Source: Albula goreensis
Lineage: Eukaryota; Chordata; Actinopteri; Albuliformes; Albulidae
Length of the DNA stretch: 64,000 bases
NCBI GenBank assembly: GCA_022829145.1
Contig: CM040743.1
Location: 4,502,646-4,566,645, forward strand
Direction: 5' to 3'
Below the pieces are notes generated by a model. The model was given only the letters and a program-made list of their open reading frames with translations. It was not told the origin of the DNA and did not search any database. The position numbers and the translations under genes were made by a program. Shown piece after piece: positions 10,507-21,197 of the stretch (positions within the stretch are counted from its first letter, which is position 1; each line of letters begins with the position of its first letter).

Positions 10507-13500
10507 TACATGTTAATTCTGTGAGTACAATTCTACAGGCCTTCCTTTATTCTTCCGTGTTTGGGAACTGTTTCCGTAACTAAAGCACCTTCTCTCTGTG
10601 GTACTTTTTGTTTGGTTTTTCGATCGGAGATCATATCCGTCGATGTTTTGTTTCCCACACTATTTCCTTGCAGACTTTACCAGTCAGAGTTGAACGCCTG
10701 CGTCTTTCAGTATTTCCGTGACACCCTCTTGACATTTTTGTTCTAAATTATCATCACATGTTGTGTCTGCCTTGGGTTAGGCTACGATTTTTCCCTTTCC
10801 TGTGTTTTCTCCCTTTCCTTGTCCCGGCCTTGAAATCGGGCACAAGAGCTACACGCTCACAGGTGCTGAGGGGCTACACAGGTCACAGCTAAACTCCAAT
10901 GGAGAGAATGTTCTAGAGAACGTCCTAAACTCTGTTCACTGCAGAATGAGCCTTTGCTTGGGCCCCATTTTTATTTGGTTCCAACAGGAGGTTTGGGTTA
11001 GCGCCGTTACCAACTGTACACAAGGGGGTTTCGGTCCCCCACCTCGGCCTTTTTCTGACATGGCTGTGATTTGTGGGTAGGATTTTTGAAATATATATTA
11101 TTAAAATATGTATCATTTTTTTGGCCACTGCCATATAAATTACCTTTTTGGTTGTCTCTTTGGGACTTTTTTCTTTTTGTTTTATGACATAATCTTTGGT
11201 TCACATCAGTTCCATCGTCTCGCTGCAAACTTCCATGGTCATCGGAACAACAGAAGAGACAAAGATGGAACTGGTAATTTAGAGCACCTATTTGAGGGTT
11301 TTCTGTATTCTATGCTCCATAGAAAGGTCCCATAGAGAGGACCCTTCTTCTCCCCCTGTCCAGAAGGGTGCAAGTACCCCCATTCCACCACCTTGGTGCC
11401 CCTGCTTGACACGGACTCCGACACCCCCCGCCCCTGTCCTGTTTTGGTCCCGCCCCCCAATTCCTGCATTCCTGAATTTCACGGCCATAAACAACTATTA
11501 AGTTAATGGCTAAGAAATCATTAAGAGGAAGAACATCTGTGGACCCCAAGCAGCCGGTGAGGGTTCATGAGGAGGAGGGGGGCCTGGGCGGAGCCTGGCA
11601 ACGACAGCATCTGATTGGCCAAAATTCATTAAGCCCCTCCCCCCTAAATACACGCGTGGCTTTATAGTCTGTTTAGCGACGGGAAACAGCAGCAGGAGTC
11701 GGTGGAAAAAAAAAAAGAGAAGAACGGACCATAAAAAGAAAATAGCAAAGACACACAAACACATGGAAACGCTCAGCCGCTCAGTGGTAGCTGAAATTTT
11801 TCCCCCTTTTTCTTCGTTCGTTTCTTTCAATCTTTACCCCTAAATAAAGACCAGACTTTCATTACGTTCTTTCATTTAAGGCTGCTTTTACAGTCAGGGG
11901 GGATGTCACTGGAAATTTAGGTGGGTAAAATGTCGAGAAAAAAAAAAGGAAGAAAGGAAATAAGGGCATAAATCACTTAATTACAGACATTAAAGGAGCT
12001 CAGGCCTTCTTTAATTAAACCTGCTCTCCCTGAGAGCTTCCACTTTTAATAATCTGCCCAGGGGGGCCGACGGTGTTCACGTGAGCGTCGCGTTTACTCT
12101 GCGGCTAGAAGGCGCGGGCCAAACAACTGTCAGACCGGATTAATCCAGATTTCATTTATTTGGGTTGGAGAAAATGTGACCGAAACCATTAAACAAACAA
12201 AGCGTACGTACCGTAGCAGGCTTTTCGGTACACCCCTCAGAAAGCCAGCCTCACGGTTACTGTATGTGCAACAGTTTAAATTGGGGGGGGTTGGGGTTTT
12301 GCGGACAGAAGGGCAGGGCTCCCTAAGATAAATCAATAGAAGCAGACACTTACAGAGGCCAGGTGGTGGTAAACCTTTAAAGATGAAAAAAATAAAAGAC
12401 AGAGTTTTCTTACCTGGCCTACAAAGACAGGATTGTCTGATGAGACTACTGAAAGAGAGAGAGAGAGAGTACATTTGACGAGACCACTGAAGTAGCGCTT
12501 ACACATGCATTCTTCTGACAGCCTTCTGAGAGTCTTCTCTCTGGAATACAAAGTCTTTTTCTTGCTTTTTAAATATATAGAGTAAAGCAAGTGTTTTGAT
12601 ATGAACTAGTTCAAAAGTTTAAACTGTTGTCTCTGGGAACTCTCGACTCAGATTGACTCTGATTGTACTCCAGACGCGGATCGCTTTCCAACTCTCTGTC
12701 AGAAGGATGCGGAGTCTGAAGACGAAAGTGTTTCTCTTCATTACGTAAGCCGTGCAAACTCACTGTCAAAGCACAACACCCACTTTGCTGAAGAATGAAA
12801 ATTGAACAACTTTAAGCCCATTTTAGGTTCACCGTTTGCAAGATGGAGTGAACTTTCTCTTTAAACGTCGCTGTCTGACAATGGAACTGCTGGTTGGGGT
12901 CATAATGATAAAATGCCACTGGATTTGTTCAGGTTCCATTTGCTATTTTGAGTGACAGAGATGAAGGTGTTGATTTTACAGGTCATTTCCTTGCTTGATA
13001 AGAACCTGGGAATACACACAGATAGGAGAATGGTGTTTGTTTAAAGCCTCAATGAAGTCTGTTTTCTGGATTAAGTTGTTCTGCTTTTGAAAATGTATGT
13101 TTGGAATTGTATTGTCATTTTTCCAGTTGTGATGCATATTGGGTTGCATGTCTTTGTCTTAAGAAATGTGTAATACAAATAAATGTCAAATTTCAAGCAG
13201 AAAATGCCGGTTTCAGTCATAAATCAATCAGCCAATCAAATCTACAGTCATATTTGCTCAGACCAATCAGAGTACAGGAAGCCCAAGCCAGATGAGGCTA
13301 TCAAATTTACAGTACATAGACAATAAAAGACATGCATGGAGCTATACTGCATGGAGCTATATTGCCATTATTAAAAATACCCTGAATGAATGAATGAATG
13401 AATGCGATTTCCTTTAGCAGGCATACTTTTGTAAACATCGGTAACATGTGGAATATATTAAACACATAATAAGCTATTACAGTACGGTTGAGTCTGTCAG

Positions 13501-13914
13501 TACAATCGTGTAGTTCTGTATCTATGATCTAATAATTCAGACCTTGGGGCTTGGCACACTATTGCATGTGGTTCATATCTCTGTGTTATGTCAACAGCGA
13601 ATGGGAGATACGGTAGTCTCAACAGCCAGTGCAGTGTAATTCTACCTTTCACTATGAGATTAACGAAATTCAATAGCTTTTTCCATCTTTTTTTTGGAAT
13701 TCTTCCCCCTGCTTTTCCTACACAAACTCAGCCGAATGGTTTAGTCCAATGCAGCGATCTCGCTGACTCAGGAGGAGGACGCCATGACACACATAATTCA
13801 CGTGATGGCCATTCCTCGTTTCTTTCCACACTGCGGAAACACCACCAGTTACATGCTGCCGAGGTCATTGGACGATGATGAACTCAGTTATGTTCTGGGT
13901 TGGAACATTGACAA
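10507..13914. other. Mostly unique non-coding sequence
   Basis: No gene supported. C-rich stretches lie at 11345-11460. From 11990 to 12160 there is a TTAATTAAA and CpG-containing segment with the palindrome GGATTAATCC at 12137-12146. A GA tract sits at 12450-12468, and (TGAA)n at 13383-13404. A small 17-bp direct repeat (GCATGGAGCTATA) lies near 13334-13366. From 13880 the sequence (CCGGCCTACCAGTAGAGGTC at 13919) may belong to an unclassified dispersed repeat. Confidence 0.4.
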
Positions 13915-14104
13915 GCATCCGGCCTACCAGTAGAGGTCGCTAGAGAGCGATGAGACTCACAAAGTTACCCAGCTTACCCCTGTCACTCCCCGGTGAGGCT
14001 GAGCCAACTGTTGCCTAGCCAATGCAGATCTCCAACCATAGCTTTTAATGGCATGGCTGGGATTCTTGTTCTTGTTCATGTCACTCTGTCAGCAAAAGCA
14101 GTAT
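13915..14104. mobile_element. Possible unclassified dispersed repeat
   Basis: CCGGCCTACCAGTAGAGGTC, then GAGAGCGATGAGACTCAC and CCCGGTGAGGCTGAGCCAAC, resembles from memory a dispersed fish repeat. It directly precedes a LINE scrap. I could not align it to another copy in the window, so this is tentative. Confidence 0.25.
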
Positions 14105-14232
14105 GTGATAGGGAGGTGTGGCACACCCCCAGGTGTCGAGGAGGACAGGTTGACAGAGCGGTCTACCGTGTCGAAGGCGACCGATAGGTCCAGGAGAGCC
14201 AGGACCGATGAAAGAGCGGCTGCATCACCACT
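14105..14232 (-). mobile_element. LINE reverse-transcriptase fragment
   Basis: The minus strand encodes AAALSSVLALLDLSVAFDTV followed by D-R from 14223 downward. The core LLDLSVAFDTVD (14161-14194) matches reverse-transcriptase motif A of L2/CR1/Rex-type LINEs, usually LLDLSAAFDTVDH, including the first catalytic aspartate. Homology fades within about 20 codons after the motif, so only a short internal fragment of ORF2 remains. It is a dead remnant, of L2, Rex1 or related clade. Confidence 0.7.
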
Positions 14233-17049
14233 TTGCCTCCATTTTAAGAGTATTTCCTTGAACAATACCAGGAAGTAGGTTTTGCTAGAGAGGGCCCCTA
14301 AAGAGGTTTGGGGTGGTTATAAAGTGCTGTGCTTGGGTGGACATCCAAAAATAAAAACCTAAATGCAAAACAAACTTTTAAACCATAACACGGGATCAAA
14401 CTTGTGTCTGCGCTTCAGGCCTGGCAGCCAGCCAGTCATGCCCTGACGAAAGATTCGCTTTTTATTTTGTAATCTTAAACAAAGTACTTCTACTCTACGC
14501 TATTGTAAGACTCGCAATCACACTTTACTATCAAAACATTTTCACTAATGCGCTATTCATTCGACATAGAAACCTGTGATTGTCAATGTATCCGCTTGGA
14601 TTCCGTGTGAACCCGTAACCATGGATGCTGAAAACACACTCCGAGCGTACCCAGGAAAACAGAGTGACTGCTGGATCAGTTCAGAGGGAAATCCATCATG
14701 GCAACGGCAACAGAAACTGATATTGAGCCTGCAGCCTCCACTGCTCGGGGCACAGAACGAAATGACAGCAAATGTATTACAGACAAAACGTCTCCTACGC
14801 AGAATGCGGGCTGCTAGTTTTTAAAACTCAGACGGTCAGATAGTGAAAGATCTCAAGACGCTCTTACTTACCGTACCGCCTGGAAACAGCTCTTAGGGAT
14901 CATTCACATTGTTGAAAACTGGCTCCTTGGCATGTGGTTTGTGTGAGACTGACATGAGTAATTAGCATTTTTGGTGGAGTTTAGACTACTGTGGAATACT
15001 GTCTCGACGGGTACTTGAAGGGGCTAGCTTGTTGAGATTTGCATGCTACCGTTTCATCGATGAGGCTGTAATAGAAAGAGAATGTTCGGTGAGAGATTGC
15101 ATTTATACTGCTCCGCTCAGAGATGTGTATATGCCTGCCAGATTCTTCATGCATATAGACCACTGGAGGTGGCGAGGGTTCTTCTGCTTACATTACAAAC
15201 AATGCCTCACTTTCCACAAGACACCTCTTACATCTTTTCCAGAAAAGCGAGCCAATTCTAACCAGTGTAAACCTGCCGTTACTGAAAAAGCAACCATGGA
15301 CATGTTTCAAATGTCGATTGATGACAGGTGTTGATCCATTGGTCTAAGCCAAGTAACAATTCATAAAACTCCACATGGCTGCATGCGCGCAATAAATCTG
15401 TATTTACCCAGCTGTCCCATTTGGCTCTTTTGATCAATACAATACACTATCATCCCATTGGACAACGTCCTCGCAAATTGCCCTCTCGTGGCCTTCATTT
15501 CATTGATCCAAGTTTATGGACTATATACTGTATATACAGTTTGCAGAGAAGAATGCGATTGCTGTATTTTCTACTTAAACACAGGTTATGTTGGTAAAGT
15601 GCAGATAAATGACCTTCTGAAATGTGTAGGCAGGATTCTGATGAAGCTTCTTTTCAGACAGGTGCTTTCACTGAGTGATTTTCTTTTTAAAGACAGGCTG
15701 AATGGTAGTGTATCCACATTTCACCATTCTGTTTCTAACCTTACATGTGTGCCCCATTACTGCATGCGCAAACACACACACACACACACACACACAAAGT
15801 GATGTAGAATGACAGCTGTGCAGGATGTGAGCGGTCCGTCCCGGCCCCGGAGCTCCCAGATTCATTCTGCGATCCGGGGTGCCCCAGGCTGACCCTGTTC
15901 CCATCGGCAACAGCGTACCTGAAGCTCCACCCCTGTCCTTTTCCTGGCCGACTTACTTTTCGGTTTGCATATCCCAACTGGATGTTTTTTTTCCATGGAT
16001 TTTTATTCTACGGTTGCCATGCATCCAGGATTTGAAGGTATTACGTTCTTCCCAGGAAACAAAATAGCCCTGTGAGTGTCATTAGTTCTTTGCCTGAGCA
16101 GTTTTTCTGTGTGAAACTACTGCCCCCCCACTCACACCAAATTTTAACAAGACAGATGCAGCAAAACGCTTTTAAATTTGTGACCCTTGATGTAATACCC
16201 ATCATCAAAGAAAATATTTAACATTCATTATAGTGACTGTGCTACAATCTATTTTTGTGCCACCCCAACAAATCTTTGCAGGACAGAAGTGGAAAAACAA
16301 TTTTATATGTGTGACCCTTGTGAGCACTGAAAGCTGTACTGTGTAAGAGTAGCAGATACTACTCTTTCTCTTTTACTGTGGACCCGTTTTCATTTCCCTT
16401 TCAGCAGATGCACTGACTGTGCTACAATCTACTTTTTCCTGTCAATAATGAGAGCGTTGGATAATTTTTTTAGTCTGACTAGATGAGAACCTCTGCAGAA
16501 TAAATTACGATTCAACACTGTGTCAGTACAGTGAAAAAATCAGTATACACATAAATATATTTTATAAAAGGTTTTCAACTTTTTGTAAGTGGCATCGCTC
16601 ATTGCAGTAGAACAAGACATCTTAGCTCTCACAAGAAAGGAGGTACATGTTCAAGGAGAAATGCAATCTACACACACAATATATATAATATACAATACAT
16701 TCATGAAAGTAACCACATCTGATGTGCTCTGAGAAAGGAGTTCATCTCTAAAATGCACATCAGATTTTTTTTTTCTCGGAGGAATTGCTCTTCTAAACGT
16801 GTCCCTCATTTAACTGTCTTTACATGGAGTGGGCCTCACTCAAATCCGAACGGCGCTTAGGTGAACGAGGTGAGAATTCACACCTCGCCATTCCCTTCAG
16901 AACTCAAGACTCAGCCACAAAAAGTTTTACGAGCGGACGCGACCCTAATTTCAGCCCCCCCACCCCACCCCACCCCGCCCCTGACGTGTTTGTGACAAAG
17001 GCCCTTCAGAAAGAGGGAGCGGAGCCGCCGTGAGGGCCTAATGACCCTC
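14233..17049. other. Mostly unique non-coding sequence
   Basis: No gene supported. A CA tract lies at 15772-15796. Diverged local duplications lie within 16140-16440: GACAGATGCAGCAAAAC near 16149 against GACAGAAGTGGAAAAAC near 16283, and GACTGTGCTACAATCTA near 16225 and 16416. A C-rich run occurs at 16956-16980. A 67-codon frame opens with an ACCATGG context at 14619, but nothing in it is recognisable. Confidence 0.4.
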
Positions 17050-17127
17050 CCGCGTGTTTAAGGAGAGGAAACTGTGAGGGCGCGTGGCTGTGTGTTAGCT
17101 CAGGAGTGTGACACCAACAATGGATAT

Positions 17128-17198
<71 letters not shown>

Positions 17199-17567
17199 TC
17201 ACAAAAGAAAATACACACACTATGAAATAAAAACAAATACACACCGCATGTTTAAGGAGAGGAAACTGTGAGGGCGCGTGGCTGTGTGCTAGCTCAGGAG
17301 TGTGACACCAACAATGGATATTATACACACACACACGCACACACACACAGAAACACACACACACACACCTTTCATAAAAGCAAACACACACACACACGTG
17401 AACACAAAAACAAACATACAAAACTCTCACACATTCTCACAAAAACACACAAACACATACACACACAGAAACACAAACACACTCTGTCAAAAAAGCAAAA
17501 ACACTCAAATACACACTCACAAACACTCATTGACAAAAGAAAATACACACAATGAAATAACAGATGT
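17050..17567. repeat. Recent tandem duplication (~194 bp) carrying CA microsatellites
   Basis: Sequence from 17050 to about 17135 (TGTTTAAGGAGAGGAAACTG ... AATGGATATTATACACAC) is repeated at 17244-17330 with only about two substitutions. In copy 1 it is followed by a pure CA tract (17132-17197) and GTCACAAAAGAAAATACACA. Copy 2 has a longer, interrupted CA region before the matching GACAAAAGAAAATACACACA near 17531. The offset is 194 bp. The near identity of the non-repetitive part shows a recent event. Confidence 0.9.
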
Positions 17568-17580
17568 ACACAGACACACA

Positions 17581-17625
<45 letters not shown>
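17568..17625. repeat. (CA)n microsatellite
   Basis: Pure CA repeats at 17590-17625, following CACACACTCTCTCTTA. It continues the CA-rich region of the tandem duplication. Confidence 0.9.
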
Positions 17626-17627
<2 letters not shown>

Positions 17628-19600
17628 TATAATAGATTTTGATAGTACTCTCCTGCTGAGTTGATGTGGCAGTACGGTCCTGTTTCTCATGGAGTAAATT
17701 CCCTTGTATGGCTTAAATGTTCACATTTATGTCAACAGCAGGATATTTACTGATGCGTGTTGAGTTTACCGTCTCATCTCAGGGATAAAACAGCCACAGT
17801 CGGCCCAGGCTCGAACCTCCAGCCTCATATTTGCCAAACCGATTTCCTTACAAATAAACACGCCCCAGCTGCCACTCTTTTCCCGCTTTCATCGAAACGC
17901 TTCAAGGATAAAATGTTCGAGAGCAGCGCAATTCAAAGGCCCAGCATGCACTGTGGCGGGAACGCTGGAACACAAATCAGCTTTCCCGCATGCTCTCCTG
18001 ATCCAGTTATACTGGGAAACACGGAATTTCATTTTCAAAGGAAACGAGATCCCAAAACATCTGTCAGTGTTTCCTGCTTTATTTATTTTTTTTATTTAGA
18101 ACATGAAGGAAAATCTGAACGAAATCCTGGATAAATAAGTTTGGTTGGCAATTTGCACATTCCTTTGAAAAAATGACTCATTTAGAGGACAAAGTTTGGG
18201 AAAAAAAAATGTGAATGAATAAAATGCCTGTATACATCGCCAAAGACCACTGAGATAAGGCCTGGAATTTGTGATATTAAAAAAGAGGGTGTTATCTAGA
18301 ACATGTGGGCTCTTTCGCTCCAAGATGTCTGTGGGAAAACGTCCATCTTCATTGTGGGAAACATTCTGCTTTTGATACGAGGCAGAACATCGACAGAGCA
18401 TTATCTGTGAGGCAAAGCTCAGCTCAGTGAAACGCCCCCGCTAGCTCAAAGGGTCTTTGTGCGGTTTTTCAAATCGCCAGCGATGGCGGCAGAATTAATT
18501 CGGAGATCTCGTACGTTGGTCAGATAAACTGAGCAGATAGAGCGTTGAAGCAAACAAGATTTAGGAACAAGATAAAAATGAAGACATGCGTAATTTTGTT
18601 TTAAAAGTCCTTCTGTTCAGAGGTTCATTTTTAGCTACTCTGACAGTATGTCACATGACTGGAGTGTATGTTTGTCCCATTCCTCTGAATTCAGCTAAGA
18701 CACCAGCTCTTCACATGGCGGTTTAAAACAGGGGAATCTTTAAAAATCTTAACTGTAATGGAGGGCTGGTTAATTAGTTACGTTGTTTGATGAAATTAGT
18801 CCACCTGGTGTGCACGTAATCCATATCGTGAAATGATTTTTGTATCTACTTTGTTGTTGTTAATTTGTTGGAATTAAAACCAGCGCTTACATAAGCCGCC
18901 ATGGCACTAAGCTGGAGACTGAAAGTAACAGTTCACCCATAAGTCAGCACCTACTGTTTTATTCTCTGAGGAGTTTTAACCGAATTTGCTGTCTACGTCA
19001 ACTAATGGTTAGCACCATTAACGTGAATGTTCAGACAGAAACTATGACTATGAACTGCAGGAGGCTCAAAATACTGGCGCTCACAGTATTTCCTGGCACA
19101 GTTGCTTGGCCATGTAGTTCATTGGTAAGTTGGGCATATACCCCATGGCCAACGGCACTTAAGAATGTTAGCTTAAAGCACAGATTTGGTTCTTGTTTTG
19201 GACTGGACTCTGAGAGAAATGGAAATGAAAAACGAAGGAAAAATGTGCAGCAGCTGAAAACCTTGAAAGCATATGACAAAAAAAAAAAAAACAATGAAAA
19301 CATCGGCTGTAATTAATGGATTATTACAATTATGGTGCATTGCAAAGACACGAAATAAAAGTTGTTTTTAATGGAGCCTCTAAAGTGACCAAACGCCGTG
19401 ACCAAATGCCGTCCTGTTTTCCCCTCTCCCCACTTGACTGTAGGAAGGTGCTGTCCGGCCTCATTAGATCCCAAACATGTTCAATAGTGTCTTAAACCGT
19501 TCTGCTTGTTCTGTAAACAAAGCCAAGCCCCCTCTCCCCCCCCCCACAATGTCCCCACCCAGAAGCCCCCAGGACCTCGAAGTGAGGCTCATTCAGTTTT
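17626..19600. other. Mostly unique non-coding sequence
   Basis: No gene or clear repeat. Short A runs occur near 18201 and 19279. CGCCCCCGCTAGCTC and ATCGCCAGCGATGGCGGCAG lie near 18433-18490. Confidence 0.4.
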
Positions 19601-19648
19601 CCCTCCCTCCCTCCCTCTCTCTTTCTTTTCTTTCTTCCTTTCTTTCAG
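19601..19648. repeat. Pyrimidine microsatellite
   Basis: CCCT, CT and TTTC units in tandem. Confidence 0.85.
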
Positions 19649-20459
19649 TCCCTTTTTTTGTCAATGCCAGTGGAGCAGCTTGAAGCAGCAGTAGCAAATG
19701 GAGATAATTGGACGGGGGGGGGGCGGGGGGATGGGGGAGCGGTCAGCCCCTGTCTGCCCAATCGTCTCACACAACAATCACCAGATTGTCCGAGGGGACC
19801 CGGTGACACCACAGCCTCGCTTACCGCCGATCTGGGGGAGGGGGGGCCGTAATTAGCAAGCAGTTACTGTCATGCATGTCAGATTCTGTTATATGGGGAG
19901 CTGAACAGGGGCCACATTTTGCCCCCCCTCCATCTTCTCTCCTCCTCCTCCTCCTCCTAGGGTCCTCCCTCACCCTATCTCGAAATGTACGTAATTCAGA
20001 CGTATGTTAGCATGGCATGTAGAAGTCATATATCTGTACAGCATTGTTTTATCCTACTCAGTTTTGATCACAATTATCTTGCTTTTTTTAACCAACTTTA
20101 TTCATTCATACGCACAATGCCATTAGCACTGGCGGACGTTCAACCAAGTGTAATTTTTATATTTTTTAACTTTATACAGTATTTTTTTTTTTGGTCATAT
20201 TTACAGATGGTTGTACGTCACATAGGTCATAAGCTGGGGAGAGGCTGTGTACAACAGCAGGGGAAATAAAAAATTATTGAAAAGATTATTGAAAAAATGT
20301 GGCCAGGGTAGGTGGGTAAGGGGGTTGGGACAGTGTGATGGGGGGCGGGGAGGGGGGGTGAAATTGTCTCTGGCTTGGCAAGGCGCTCCCTGTGGGCTAC
20401 GGGTTCTGGCACCCGTTAGCGTGTTTGTACCTGACTCGCCGCTGGTCAACCACCTAATG
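19649..20459. other. Unique sequence with G-runs
   Basis: A G-rich block, 19711-19740 (runs of 10, 6 and 5 Gs), has four closely spaced G runs and could form a quadruplex. A (CTC)n tract lies at 19938-19959. GCCGTAATTAGCAAGCAGTT at 19846 follows a conserved-looking stretch. A T run is near 20182. Confidence 0.5.
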
Positions 20460-20516
20460 AGGTTTGGGGGGGTGGGGGTGCATTGGGGAGGGGAGGGGAG
20501 GGGAGGGGGGGCGCGA
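20460..20516 (+). repeat. G-rich quadruplex-prone block
   Basis: GGTTTGGGGGGGTGGGGGTG then four GGGGA units (20485-20508) and a final run of seven Gs. Many G runs of four or more with 1-nt loops meet the usual quadruplex rule on the plus strand. Confidence 0.75.
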
Positions 20517-20601
20517 GAGCAAAAACAATGTTCTATTTCACCCAAACTCACCAACATCCCGATACACATACTGGCTGTAGAGACAGGGCCTGCTCCGCTC
20601 C

Positions 20602-20650
20602 GCTGTGCTGTGCTGTGCTGTGCTGTGCTGTGCTGTGCTGTGCTGTGTTG
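20602..20650. repeat. (GCTGT)n pentanucleotide microsatellite
   Basis: About ten tandem copies of GCTGT, perfect until the final TGTTG. Five is coprime to three, so the tract is read in all frames and gives spurious Leu-Cys-Cys-Ala-Val peptides. Confidence 0.95.
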
Positions 20651-21156
20651 TACTGACTCTGCCTATGCCGGTATTTTTCCACTTCCTTCCTGTGTGTCTG
20701 AATGACCATGTGTTTAGTGTCACTTACAGTACACCCGCCCCCACCCACTCAGCCCTAAACTCTATTGTCATTTATCCTGTTTATTTGTCCTGCATATTTT
20801 AATGCTAACCAGTGAAAGCGCATTGATATTTCCTGCTCCTTCAGTGAGAGTAAAAAGTTTGTCTCCCTATATTTCCTTAATATGGTCAAAAATACTCCAA
20901 GCATATTGTGTTGTCCCACATGAAAAATAGCTATAGTGTTCCTCCGTCAATACTGCCTTGTATTCCCTGTTTGTTGTGTGTAATGCACTATGATAAGTTT
21001 CATTACTGCTGTCATTTCTGCAGTATGATCAGACTAACTACAGTAATCTTGAAGATTTTAACATTTGACCATAATATCTGTGTTGAGGTACCTTATTCTT
21101 AAACTAGTCATTTGTGTACATGGTCTTTTTCATATGGGGTACTTGTGTATTTGTGA

Positions 21157-21197
<41 letters not shown>

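Noticed and set aside
14619-14822. 67-codon frame starting at ACCATGG
   Set aside because: Good start context but no recognisable protein, no splice or polyadenylation context, and a length compatible with chance.
20247-20705. 152-codon frame through the G-rich and GCTGT region
   Set aside because: Its sequence is Gly-rich from G runs and Cys/Ala/Val from the pentanucleotide repeat. No domain.
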